Below, piece by piece: positions 1-7,745 of a stretch of DNA of 64,000 nucleotides. Below the pieces are notes generated by a model. The model did not search any database, was not told the origin of the DNA, and saw only the letters and a program-made list of their open reading frames with translations. The translations under genes and the position numbers were made by a program. The stretch lies in contig OV696605.1 in NCBI GenBank assembly GCA_927797885.1, forward strand, positions 1,835,157-1,899,156. The letters run 5' to 3'. Numbering within the stretch: position 1 is the first letter of the stretch; every line of letters starts with the position of its first letter. This DNA comes from Gloeomargaritales cyanobacterium VI4D9. Lineage in GTDB: Bacteria > Cyanobacteriota > Cyanobacteriia > Gloeomargaritales > Gloeomargaritaceae.

Positions 1-939
1 ATGTTGGACAGCATGGCGACCTCCCCCCGACCGACCCGAGCGGAGGTTTCTGATGTGGCGAATGCGATTTTGGATGGCACGGATGCGGTGATGCTCTCCA
101 ATGAAACGGCGACGGGGAAATATCCGGTTTTGGCGGTGGAAACCCTGGATAAAATTGCCCGCCACATGGAGCAGGAATGTCTGCAACCGGGGATGCAGGG
201 GGTGTATTCCCGGCCGTTCCAACCTGGGGGACAGGCGATTGCCAATGCCATCAGCAAGGCGGTGAGTGATGTGGCGAGTGAATTGTCCGCCGGGGCGATT
301 TTGACCCTGACCAAGACCGGGGCAACGGCGCGCAATGTGTCCAAGTTCCGGCCTCGCACGGCGATTGTGGCGGTCACGCCCCATGTGGAGGTGGCACGGC
401 AGTTGCAGTTGGTGTGGGGGGTGCGGCCCCTGTTGGTGCTGGAATTACCGACGGCGGGGCAAACCTTTCAGGTGGCAATAGCGATGGCACAGGAGCGGGG
501 TTGGCTGAAGGAGGGGGATTTGGTGGTGATGACGGCGGGAACCTTGCCGGGGGTGCCGGGTTCCACCGACTTGATCAAGGTGGGGATGGTGAGTGCCCTG
601 CTGGCCCAGGGGGTGGGGGTCGGTCAAGGGCTGGTGAGCGGGCGGGCCCGGGTATTGCGCCCAGGGGAACGGCTGGTGGACTTCGCCGGGGGGGAAATTT
701 TGGTGGCGCACCAAACCGATGTGCAGTTGGTGGAACCGATGCGGCGGGCGGCGGGCATCATTACCGAAGATGAGAGTTTGACCAGCCATGCGGCGGTAAT
801 TGGCCTGCGGTTGGGGGTGCCGGTGATCGTGGGGATCAAAAATGCCACCCAGTTGATCCGGGATGGAGCAATTGTCACCCTGGATGTGCCCAGAGGATTG
901 GTCTATGCGGGGGCGATGCGGGTAGGGGAAATGGGCTGA
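1..939 (+). CDS. pyk: Pyruvate kinase, C-terminal part (5' end outside window)
   Basis: Converts phosphoenolpyruvate and ADP to pyruvate and ATP, the last step of glycolysis. The reading frame is open from base 1, and the first residues ([20 protein letters not shown], then [13 protein letters not shown]) are the conserved active-site end of the kinase barrel, so the ATG at base 1 is an internal Met and the gene starts upstream. The allosteric C domain follows. The last 90 residues form a PEP-utiliser-type mobile domain with the TSHAAV phosphohistidine motif, an extension known in cyanobacterial and some Bacillus pyruvate kinases. The stop is at 937-939. A MITE begins about 30 bases downstream. 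Confidence 0.95.
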   Translation: MLDSMATSPRPTRAEVSDVANAILDGTDAVMLSNETATGKYPVLAVETLDKIARHMEQECLQPGMQGVYSRPFQPGGQAIANAISKAVSDVASELSAGAILTLTKTGATARNVSKFRPRTAIVAVTPHVEVARQLQLVWGVRPLLVLELPTAGQTFQVAIAMAQERGWLKEGDLVVMTAGTLPGVPGSTDLIKVGMVSALLAQGVGVGQGLVSGRARVLRPGERLVDFAGGEILVAHQTDVQLVEPMRRAAGIITEDESLTSHAAVIGLRLGVPVIVGIKNATQLIRDGAIVTLDVPRGLVYAGAMRVGEMG

Positions 940-971
940 GGGACTTCAGAGTATGGCTATTTCATCATATA

Positions 972-1098
972 TATAGCAATCCTAAATGAGAATGGAACAG
1001 GGGTGGCAGGGGTACTGTTCCCGTCCTTAGTTCTGGGAAATTGAAATTTCTCTATGCCTACGGCACGTAAGCTAACGTTAATCAAGTAGGATTCCTAT
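972..1098 (+). repeat. MITE family A, copy 1
   Basis: A short non-coding element with inverted ends TATAGCAATCCTAA and its near complement at the right end. Its interior (GGAACAGGGG near the left, TATGCCTACGGCACG near the right) recurs at 8999-9138, 25238-25340, 32843-32945, 36124-36226 and 55925-56064. The right end here is diverged (GGATTCCTAT). Confidence 0.8.
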
Positions 1099-1112
1099 GA
1101 ATTACAGCTCAG

Positions 1113-1340
1113 TTAGGGCTTGCCGTCAATTTTGATGTACTTGACATCTGTTGTACCTGTTTTCAAAGTGAGCGGATTCGTCCACTTCCCCGCAGGCAGT
1201 TCAAAAGAATCATCTGGTTGTGAGGATAAGTCACTGTAAACGGCTTTGAGTTGGCTGGGAACGCCAGCAGGAAGATTGTCAATTCAGCCGTACACGGTAG
1301 TTGCGGTAGCCTGCGGGTCAAAAGCACTTGCAAAGTTTAA
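1113..1340 (-). pseudogene. Decayed 3' end of an unidentified gene
   Basis: The minus strand here reads as protein-like sequence (SAFDPQATATTVYG, stop, IDNLPAGVPSQLKAVYSDLS, and on to YIKIDGKP, stop at 1113-1115). An in-frame TGA splits the frame and there is no start upstream, so this looks like the remnant C-terminus of a lost gene. I do not recognise the family. It lies between pyk and the porin gene. Confidence 0.45.
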
Positions 1341-1341
1341 T

Positions 1342-1381
1342 CAAAAGACCAAAACGGCCAGCCCGTGAGAGCCAGCCGCTT
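1342..1381 (-). terminator. Possible terminator of the porin gene
   Basis: On the minus strand, just past the porin stop, an imperfect G+C-rich hairpin (outer arms CGGC and GCCG) is followed by a T-rich stretch (TTTTGGTCTTTTG). A second inverted repeat (ATTCCC...GGGAAT, 1390-1420) lies between it and the stop codon. Either could end transcription. Confidence 0.4.
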
Positions 1382-1426
1382 TGAATGTTATTCCCCTATC
1401 CCAAAAACAGGGTAGGGAATGAGGGC

Positions 1427-3346
1427 TTAGAACGCAAACGTCGTCCGAATCGTGTAAACGATAATCGGATCATTGGTATCCTGACCGTTGGGGTTGAACA
1501 CCACAAACGCACCGGGGGTAACGGAAAGGAATTTGTTCACCTGGAAGCGGTAGAACGCCTCCAAATGCACCGGCACCGAAGTATCCCGCAGATTTAACTT
1601 ACGGGGTCCTTGCTGATTTGGCCCAGCAACCCCCGCTGGAATATTGTTACCACTTGCCAAAGTACCCCCATTCCACTCACTCGCCGTCACATAGGGCGGA
1701 ATCCCGACAATCACCCCTCCCAAATCCCCCCGCCGACCAAACACATCCGGGAAGGCAAATTGTAGAGCCGCCGTTAACAGGTTTGCCCTGCGGGTGCCTT
1801 GAGCGGGTAATGCGGGCGTATCACTCTCACCCCGTACCCAACCATACCCAAACCAACCTGCCAAGGTAAATATCGGCAAAGCCCGCCACTGGAACATCAG
1901 GTTCACCGTCTGCATATTCACCGCAGTACGAGTAATGGGAGCCAACCCAGGGGTGCCTGCCGGGCTGAAGGGATTGACGGCAAAGTCCGTCCCCGTCCCA
2001 CTGGTCAAGTTGATACCCGATGCGGCTGTCCCACCAACACGATTCACATCCTCGTTGTACACCTGAGCAAAACCCACCCCAAATCGGAAGTCACGCCGGG
2101 GTTGCACATCCAATAAAAAGTTGGCGGTGTAATTGGAACCGAATAACCCCAAATCTGGGTTCCAGGCACTGGATTTTGCACCTGCCACGGCCACTGAATT
2201 GGGGTTGGTAGCTTGATAGCTGGCACCAACGGCAAAAATGGGATTGAATTGGTAATTCACATAAAAAGATGAACCACCGGGATTTCCTGGCCGATAAAAC
2301 AGGGGATTGAACCGACCAAAGCGGGAAATGGCCGCCGTGCCATCCGAAGCCAAAGGGGCATAGCTAAAAAACAGAGCATCAATACCAGGACTGGCTGGAC
2401 TGACCTGAATCGTTCCCCGTCCTTTATCAAAAGAGAAGCGGTAGAACAATTCATCCAACGTGACATTGCCGCCAGTGGCCGTATCAAAACTCAAACGAGC
2501 CTCGTTGGCACCCGTTGCCGCCGCTAAATTAGCAATATCCGCCGCCTGTAGCCGCACCCGTAGGAAGTCATTGCCGGTGAAACTGGTATCAAAGTTCAAC
2601 CGTGCCCGATAGCTAAACGCCAACTTGTCCGCAGTGCTTGCCTTGAGTCCCCGCGGGTTAGCGCCAGAAGCCACAACAGCACCCCGACCTGCACCCGCAG
2701 TCAATGCACCCGTAAAAGCCCGGTTCCCGCTCAACTGAGCATTTTCAATCCGGTTGTAGGCCACACCCGTATCCGCCACCCCGTATGGCGCAAAAATGAT
2801 CTCACTGCGGAGCTTCGTTACAGTAGAAAACTGTTGTTGCTCCAACAGGGCAGTGCGGGCTTCCAGCGCATCCACCCGCCCCCGGATAATGGACAACTCG
2901 GCGGCGAACTCTTCTTGTAGTTTTTGCAAAACCAGCAAATCTTCCTTGGTCGCCAGGGGTTCCACAGCGGCGGCAATCAACTCATTAATCCGATCCAAAC
3001 AGGCATTCAAACCAGCGGCAAACTCAAACCGGGTGGTCGCCCTGCGCCCCTGGTAGGTCGGGGGATTAGTGGGCAGACCGACAATACACCCATACCGCTC
3101 CACCAAGGATTGCAGAGCCAAAAACGCCCAGTCCGTCGGCTTCACATCCACAAACTCGGAGACCGAAGTCACCTGAGCTTGGTTGATCATGCTGGGGCCG
3201 ACATAATACTGTTCCGACCGTTGCAACGTGGGATTAACCGGGTCAGCGGTAGGTACCGCCTGGGCACTGGCGACCCCACCGAAGGCTACCACCGCACCGA
3301 AGGCGGCGGGGGCGACTTGGAAAACTTTAAGCAATGTACTACGCAT
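1427..3346 (-). CDS. SLH-domain outer-membrane porin (OprB type, iron-uptake porin family)
   Basis: A major cyanobacterial outer-membrane channel. The N-terminus is a signal peptide ending near ASAQA. An S-layer-homology segment follows at about residues 60-125 (VSEFVDVKPTDWAFLALQSL, then TRFEFAAGLNACLDRI), which binds pyruvylated wall polymer. A short coiled coil (about 125-170) leads to a roughly 450-residue beta-barrel that ends in phenylalanine (TTFAF), the usual signal for outer-membrane insertion. Cyanobacterial paralogues carry inorganic ions such as iron; the substrate here cannot be read from sequence. The ATG at 3346 is chosen over the GTG one codon upstream because GAGGTG sits at normal spacing. 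Confidence 0.9.
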   Translation of the reverse strand: MRSTLLKVFQVAPAAFGAVVAFGGVASAQAVPTADPVNPTLQRSEQYYVGPSMINQAQVTSVSEFVDVKPTDWAFLALQSLVERYGCIVGLPTNPPTYQGRRATTRFEFAAGLNACLDRINELIAAAVEPLATKEDLLVLQKLQEEFAAELSIIRGRVDALEARTALLEQQQFSTVTKLRSEIIFAPYGVADTGVAYNRIENAQLSGNRAFTGALTAGAGRGAVVASGANPRGLKASTADKLAFSYRARLNFDTSFTGNDFLRVRLQAADIANLAAATGANEARLSFDTATGGNVTLDELFYRFSFDKGRGTIQVSPASPGIDALFFSYAPLASDGTAAISRFGRFNPLFYRPGNPGGSSFYVNYQFNPIFAVGASYQATNPNSVAVAGAKSSAWNPDLGLFGSNYTANFLLDVQPRRDFRFGVGFAQVYNEDVNRVGGTAASGINLTSGTGTDFAVNPFSPAGTPGLAPITRTAVNMQTVNLMFQWRALPIFTLAGWFGYGWVRGESDTPALPAQGTRRANLLTAALQFAFPDVFGRRGDLGGVIVGIPPYVTASEWNGGTLASGNNIPAGVAGPNQQGPRKLNLRDTSVPVHLEAFYRFQVNKFLSVTPGAFVVFNPNGQDTNDPIIVYTIRTTFAF

Positions 3347-3393
3347 CACAACACCTCACACCTGAACTACCGAGTTGGGTGAACCCATGTCTC

Positions 3394-3424
3394 TACTATA
3401 CACGTTTCGTTCACGTTTGTGACT
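3394..3424 (-). promoter_or_regulatory. Candidate promoter of the porin gene
   Basis: On the minus strand a good -10 hexamer TATAGT (3395-3400) lies about 50 bases before the porin start. A weak -35 (GTCACA) sits 17 bases further upstream. The assignment rests on the hexamer and position only. Confidence 0.4.
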
Positions 3425-3522
3425 CTACCCCCTCAATTTTAAGACCAATTTGTGCCAAGGTTAACAGAAGGTTAAAAATTCTTGCGGTATAAGGGGTATG
3501 ATTAATGAATGTAGCTGACTGG

Positions 3523-4059
3523 CTACCAAGTGGTGGGTTGGAAATTCGCATCATTGACAATTGCCACCGTATCCCCGGACGGTCGAATCACAAACAAACC
3601 CCGGCGATACGCATAACTATCCACCCCATCATTAATTTCAATCCCTGCCACCGCCCCATAGGTGGTGTAATTTTGGTACTGGGGAAAGGACTGTTTGAAT
3701 CGCCCCAATTTCGCTACAAAATCATCCACATCATCCTGGGATAAACGGGATTTGCATTCCACCAATACCGCCACCGACTCATTCACCCCCAAAATATCAA
3801 TCTCCATCGCCAAACCGGGTTGTCGAGTTCTTGCCCTAGGGTAAAGATATTTAATCTCAATGCCCCGTTCTTGAAACAGTTGAATCACCGCCGGTTCCAC
3901 CAACTCTTCCACAAATCGTCCCCAGCGAGTGGTCAAGGCATTCACCGCCTGGCTGGTTTCTGCCACGGTTTTCTCTAACTTGGCAAACCGTCGGTCAGCT
4001 TCTGCTTGGGATTTCTGAAACAATTTGTAAATGTCTTCAATGGTAACAGGGGTACTCAT
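3523..4059 (-). CDS. Small coiled-coil PD-(D/E)XK-like nuclease, tandem copy 1
   Basis: 178 residues. A predicted coiled coil at residues 10-45 (KSQAEADRRFAKLEKTVAET) is followed by an alpha/beta domain with MEIDILG...AVLVECKS, the acidic and E-x-K residues of a PD-(D/E)XK nuclease fold. Proteins of this build (DUF3782-like) are common in filamentous and unicellular cyanobacteria, but their role is unproven. The protein is identical to copy 2 although the genes differ at about four bases, all silent. It lacks a seven-residue segment found in copy 3. It faces the porin gene in the same direction, with 176 bases between. Confidence 0.8.
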   Translation of the reverse strand: MSTPVTIEDIYKLFQKSQAEADRRFAKLEKTVAETSQAVNALTTRWGRFVEELVEPAVIQLFQERGIEIKYLYPRARTRQPGLAMEIDILGVNESVAVLVECKSRLSQDDVDDFVAKLGRFKQSFPQYQNYTTYGAVAGIEINDGVDSYAYRRGLFVIRPSGDTVAIVNDANFQPTTW

Positions 4060-4088
4060 GGTTAATTGAAGAGCTATTGAGTTGTTCT

Positions 4089-4105
4089 AATGCAATTTTA
4101 GCATT
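4089..4105. promoter_or_regulatory. Dyad upstream of nuclease copy 1
   Basis: AATGC-N7-GCATT, a perfect 5-base inverted repeat 30 bases before the start codon. It recurs at 4865-4881 and 5659-5675 ahead of the other copies. It overlaps a possible -10 (TAAAAT on the minus strand), so it could be an operator. It may equally be chance, conserved by the duplication. Confidence 0.35.
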
Positions 4106-4134
4106 AAGAAATTCATTTCACCCCATTGTTTTAA

Positions 4135-4289
4135 GGGCACTTCTAAAAATAGGTCGCAGGGGCGTAGTCCCCATCAAAGAAGCACCTGCGGTGTAGGTTC
4201 TCGATAGCCTGCGTGGCGTAGCCATTGATATGGGCATTTTAGCGAAATAATCTTCCAGTGGTGGTAATTAAGTATAAGTAGAGGTGCCC
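4135..4289 (+). repeat. MITE family B, copy 1 (TTAA target duplication)
   Basis: 155 bases with ends GGGCACTTCTA and TAGAGGTGCCC, flanked on both sides by TTAA. The same spot upstream of nuclease copy 3 (5701-5704) has TTAA and no element, so an empty site is present in the same window. The ends match those of the IS5-family elements at 24679-27290 and 36034-36987, which suggests it is moved by that transposase. Confidence 0.8.
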
Positions 4290-4298
4290 TTAATTGTT

Positions 4299-4835
4299 TT
4301 ACCAAGTGGTGGGTTGGAAATTCGCATCATTGACAATTGCCACCGTATCCCCGGACGGTCGAATCACAAACAAACCCCGGCGGTACGCATAACTATCCAC
4401 CCCATCATTAATTTCAATCCCTGCCACCGCCCCATAGGTGGTGTAATTTTGGTACTGGGGAAAGGACTGTTTGAATCGCCCCAATTTCGCTACAAAATCA
4501 TCCACATCATCCTGGGATAAACGGGATTTGCATTCCACCAGCACCGCCACCGACTCATTCACCCCCAAAATATCAATCTCCATCGCCAAACCGGGTTGTC
4601 GAGTTCTTGCCCTAGGGTAAAGGTATTTAATCTCAATGCCCCGTTCTTGAAACAGTTGAATCACCGCCGGTTCCACCAACTCTTCCACAAATCGTCCCCA
4701 GCGAGTGGTCAAGGCATTCACCGCCTGGCTGGTTTCTGCCACGGTTTTCTCTAACTTGGCAAACCGTCGGTCAGCTTCTGCTTGGGATTTCTGAAACAAT
4801 TTGTAAATGTCTTCAATGGTAACAGGGGTACTCAT
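4299..4835 (-). CDS. Small coiled-coil PD-(D/E)XK-like nuclease, tandem copy 2
   Basis: Protein identical to copy 1: coiled coil, then EIDILG and VECKS. It comes from the middle 776-base repeat unit. The upstream region holds the same dyad and the second MITE B. There is no sign of divergence in function; the third copy with its extra heptad looks ancestral. Confidence 0.8.
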   Translation of the reverse strand: MSTPVTIEDIYKLFQKSQAEADRRFAKLEKTVAETSQAVNALTTRWGRFVEELVEPAVIQLFQERGIEIKYLYPRARTRQPGLAMEIDILGVNESVAVLVECKSRLSQDDVDDFVAKLGRFKQSFPQYQNYTTYGAVAGIEINDGVDSYAYRRGLFVIRPSGDTVAIVNDANFQPTTW

Positions 4836-4910
4836 GGTTAATTGAAGAGCTATTGAGTTGTTCTAATGCAATTTTAGCATTAAGAAATTCATTTCACCCC
4901 ATTGTTTTAA

Positions 4911-5065
4911 GGGCACTTCTAAAAATAGGTCGCAGGGGCGTAGTCCCCATCAAAGAAGCACCTGCGGTGTAGGTTCTCGATAGCCTGCGTGGCGTAGCCA
5001 TTGATATGGGCATTTTAGCGAAATAATCTTCCAGTGGTGGTAATTAAGTATAAGTAGAGGTGCCC
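4911..5065 (+). repeat. MITE family B, copy 2
   Basis: Same 155-base element as 4135-4289, carried along by the tandem duplication, with TTAA at 4907-4910 and 5066-5069. Confidence 0.8.
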
Positions 5066-5074
5066 TTAATTGTT

Positions 5075-5632
5075 TTACCAAGTGGTGGGTTGGAAATTCG
5101 CATCATTGACAATTGCCACCGTATCCCCGGACGGTCGAATCACAAACAAACCCCGGCGGTACGCATAACTATCCACCCCATCATTAATTTCAATCCCTGC
5201 CACCGCCCCATAGGTGGTGTAATTTTGGTACTGGGGAAAGGACTGTTTGAATCGCCCCAATTTCGCTACAAAATCATCCACATCATCCTGGGATAAACGG
5301 GATTTGCATTCCACCAGCACCGCCACCGACTCATTCACCCCCAAAATATCAATCTCCATCGCCAAACCGGGTTGTCGAGTTCTTGCCCTAGGGTAAAGGT
5401 ATTTAATCTCAATGCCCCGCTCTTGAAACAGTTGAATCACCGCCGGTTCCACCAACTCTTCCACAAATCGTCCCCAGCGAGTGGTCAAGGCATTCACCGC
5501 CTGGCTGGTTTCTGCAACGGTTTTCTCTAACTTGGCAAACCGTCGGTCAGCTTCTGTCGCCCGTCGGTCGGCCTCTTCTTGGGATTTCTGAAACAATTTG
5601 TAAATGTCTTCAATGGTAACAGGGGTACTCAT
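5075..5632 (-). CDS. Small coiled-coil PD-(D/E)XK-like nuclease, tandem copy 3
   Basis: 185 residues. It has an extra seven residues in the coiled coil (EADRRATEADRRFAKLEKT), an imperfect internal repeat that copies 1 and 2 have lost by a 21-base deletion. The rest is identical at the protein level, including the EID and ECK catalytic-type residues. No MITE stands upstream, so this unit probably represents the founding gene. Confidence 0.8.
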   Translation of the reverse strand: MSTPVTIEDIYKLFQKSQEEADRRATEADRRFAKLEKTVAETSQAVNALTTRWGRFVEELVEPAVIQLFQERGIEIKYLYPRARTRQPGLAMEIDILGVNESVAVLVECKSRLSQDDVDDFVAKLGRFKQSFPQYQNYTTYGAVAGIEINDGVDSYAYRRGLFVIRPSGDTVAIVNDANFQPTTW

Positions 5633-5704
5633 GGTTAATTGAAGAGCTATTGAGTTCTAATGCAATTTTAGCATTAAGAAATTCATTTCACCCCATTGTT
5701 TTAA

Positions 5705-5984
5705 TGTGGCAACTGTGCCCTACTTAGCCATCATAGAAGGTTTCAGGATATGACTTTATTGTTCCAGAACCTATCTCTTCAACGGAACGAGGGCAATGGC
5801 AGTACACAACTTGTTTGTGCAAGTCACGGAAAATTGAATGACAGAATCGGCATTTGTAGCTTTCCGAGGATACGACTTTATTATTCACTGACAACGCCTC
5901 TATCAACCCATCAAGTAATCCATCTGGGCAAAAATTACTCTATGATTACGAAAGGGATGATTGTGAAAAGATAGAGGCGCACCC
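5705..5984. other. Unassigned spacer with a short internal repeat
   Basis: No gene is recognised. Two imperfect direct repeats (TTTCAGGATATGACTTTATT at 5741-5760 and a like copy at 5861-5880) both translate as RGYDFI or SGYDFI on the plus strand but in frames broken by stops. This may be debris of a duplicated small gene. The holA start and a weak AGAGG lie at the right edge. Confidence 0.3.
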
Positions 5985-6986
5985 ATGCCAATTTATTACT
6001 TCTGGGGGGAAGATGACCATCAAATCAAACAAGCCGCCCAGCAATTAATCAAGCAGGTGGTTGACCCCAATTGGCAAAGTTTTAATTACCAAAAAGTGGC
6101 AGGGGATTCCCTAGAAATAATCCAAAATGCCCTGGCGGAAAGTCGCACGTTACCCTTCGGCAGTGGGGGACGGTTGACCTGGATCACCGATGCACCCCTA
6201 GGCACAAAATGTCCTGAAGAATTGGTACAAACGTTGCTCGATTTGGTTCCTCAGTTACCCGATAATTCGACGGTTTTATTGACTGGAACCAACAAATTAC
6301 CCGCTAAATCCAAGTTGGGACAATTATTCAGCCACCAGGGAACCGTGCGGGAATTTAACCCCATCCCTCCCTGGAAAACGGATGCTCTAGCGGAAATGGT
6401 GCGGGATACGGCGCAAACTTTGAATGTGAGGCTTCAAAGCGATGCGGTGGATTACCTGGTGGAAGCGGTGGGCAATGACCGTTACCGGCTGGCGCAGGAA
6501 TTGCAAAAAATCAGCCTCCTCCGCCCGGATGACTCCCGCCCCCTGAGTGCCAAGGAAATTCAACCCCTGGTGCCCGCCACCACCCAGACCAGTTTGGCAC
6601 TTGCCCAAGCCATTCGCCAGGGACAGACGGATACAGCCTTAAGACTGCTGGACAATTTACTAACAATGAACGAGCCGCCCTTGCGGATTACAGCGACTTT
6701 GGTGAGCCAGTTTCGCCTCTGGTTGTGGGTAAAATTGATGCACGTAGATAAACAGGTGACTGCCGAAAAAGTGGCGGCGATGACCAACCTGGGCAATCCC
6801 AAACGGATTTATTTTTTAGAAAAAGAGGTGCGTCCCCTTGCCCTAGCCGCTTTGACGCAAACCCTAGAGCTTCTATTCGAGATGGAGGTGGGGATCAAGC
6901 GGGGCGCACCGGCAGGGGTTACCCTCACAACCCAGATTATTGTGCTATGTGGTCTGTACAGTCGGGTCGCTTGCCCGGCACAATAA
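5985..6986 (+). CDS. holA: DNA polymerase III delta subunit
   Basis: Clamp-loader subunit that opens the beta sliding clamp on DNA. The 333-residue length and the N-terminal pattern (IYYFWGEDDHQIKQAAQQLI) fit HolA, as do VLLTGTNKL at about 98, the NDRYRLAQELQKISLL helix at about 168, and a C-terminal collar domain. It stands just upstream of psbE, where many cyanobacteria instead have rubA and ycf48. Confidence 0.92.
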   Translation: MPIYYFWGEDDHQIKQAAQQLIKQVVDPNWQSFNYQKVAGDSLEIIQNALAESRTLPFGSGGRLTWITDAPLGTKCPEELVQTLLDLVPQLPDNSTVLLTGTNKLPAKSKLGQLFSHQGTVREFNPIPPWKTDALAEMVRDTAQTLNVRLQSDAVDYLVEAVGNDRYRLAQELQKISLLRPDDSRPLSAKEIQPLVPATTQTSLALAQAIRQGQTDTALRLLDNLLTMNEPPLRITATLVSQFRLWLWVKLMHVDKQVTAEKVAAMTNLGNPKRIYFLEKEVRPLALAALTQTLELLFEMEVGIKRGAPAGVTLTTQIIVLCGLYSRVACPAQ

Positions 6987-7052
6987 AAATTACAATAGAA
7001 ATTAGGATTAAGATGAGCAGTGACGTTAAATCCTTGAGAGGAGGTCAGTTCG

Positions 7053-7319
7053 ATGGCATCAGGTAGTACCGGGGAACGCCCGTTTGCGGACATCATCACC
7101 AGCGTCCGTTACTGGGTGATCCACAGCATTACCATTCCCGCCCTGTTCATTGCGGGTTGGTTGTTTGTTAGTACAGGTCTAGCCTACGACGTGTTTGGTA
7201 CTCCCCGTCCCGACACCTACTTTAGCCCGGTGCAAGAAAAGCCACCGGTGGTGTCCGAACGGTATCAAGCCCGGCAACAGATTGACGCATTTCAACAAAG
7301 TTTAGGAGAAAACCCATGA
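7053..7319 (+). CDS. psbE: Cytochrome b559 alpha subunit (PsbE)
   Basis: Photosystem II reaction-centre protein in the thylakoid membrane; with PsbF it binds one haem. 88 residues, with the stromal N-terminus [19 protein letters not shown] carrying the axial haem histidine, one membrane helix ([20 protein letters not shown]) and a lumenal tail. A strong GAGGAGG ribosome site lies 10 bases ahead. It is the first gene of the compact psbEFLJ operon and its stop overlaps the psbF start (ATGA). Confidence 0.98.
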   Translation: MASGSTGERPFADIITSVRYWVIHSITIPALFIAGWLFVSTGLAYDVFGTPRPDTYFSPVQEKPPVVSERYQARQQIDAFQQSLGENP

Positions 7320-7450
7320 CCACCAATCGCTCGAATGAGCCGGTGTCGTACCCCATTTTTACGGTGCGCTGGTTAGCGGTGCATACGCTGGCGGTGCCGA
7401 CCATTTTCTTTTTGGGGGCAATTGCCGCCATGCAGTTTATCCGCCGTTAG
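7316..7450 (+). CDS. psbF: Cytochrome b559 beta subunit (PsbF)
   Basis: 44 residues with the sequence [20 protein letters not shown]; the His supplies the second haem ligand of cytochrome b559. It starts at the ATG that overlaps the psbE stop, so translation of the two partner subunits is likely coupled. Confidence 0.97.
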   Translation: MTTNRSNEPVSYPIFTVRWLAVHTLAVPTIFFLGAIAAMQFIRR

Positions 7451-7463
7451 GAGGGTTTGAATC

Positions 7464-7580
7464 ATGCCTGACAAAAACCCCAATACCCAGCCGGTTGAAC
7501 TGAATCGCACGTCCCTATTTTTGGGATTGTTGTTGATTTTTGTGCTGGCAATTTTATTCTCCAGTTACTTTTTCAATTAG
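7464..7580 (+). CDS. psbL: Photosystem II protein L
   Basis: 38 residues: hydrophilic N-terminus with [13 protein letters not shown] followed by a single membrane helix ending SSYFFN, the invariant PsbL pattern. PsbL sits at the PSII dimer interface and affects quinone function. AGGAGG lies 9 bases upstream. Confidence 0.97.
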   Translation: MPDKNPNTQPVELNRTSLFLGLLLIFVLAILFSSYFFN

Positions 7581-7622
7581 GTACGCCTTCGGGGTTTCGA
7601 TTCATTAGCAAGGAGGTAAACA

Positions 7623-7745
7623 ATGCGTATGTCTTCTGGTCGCATTCCCCTGTGGTTGGTGGCTACGGTCGCCGGTATGGGGGTGCTGGCGGTGGTGGGT
7701 CTATTTTTCTGGGGTTCCTATGTGGGGGTGGGTTCATCCCTCTAA
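7623..7745 (+). CDS. psbJ: Photosystem II protein J
   Basis: 40 residues: [16 protein letters not shown] then a glycine-rich membrane helix ending YVGVGSSL, typical of PsbJ. It has a very strong ribosome site (AAGGAGG). The 3' end overlaps the convergent lyase gene by 12 bases, so no room exists for a shared terminator between them. Confidence 0.97.
   Translation: MRMSSGRIPLWLVATVAGMGVLAVVGLFFWGSYVGVGSSL

Larger units (their letters stand above)
3525..5704. repeat. Tandem triplication, 776-base unit
   Basis: Direct repeats start at 3525, 4301 and 5077, each with ACCAAGTGGTGGGTTGG. The first two units are 776 bases and contain one nuclease gene plus a MITE B. The third ends at 5704 and lacks the MITE. 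Unit 3 also carries 21 extra bases in the coding region and lacks three bases before it. Near identity implies recent amplification by unequal exchange. Confidence 0.95.

Noticed and set aside
4135-5065. CRISPR-like spacing of repeats in the tandem array
   Set aside because: The repeats are 776 bases and carry genes; there are no short repeats with unique spacers anywhere in the window.
3505-5296. Three plus-strand small frames of 78-79 codons
   Set aside because: Each is antisense to a nuclease copy, and they are repeated only because the genes are.
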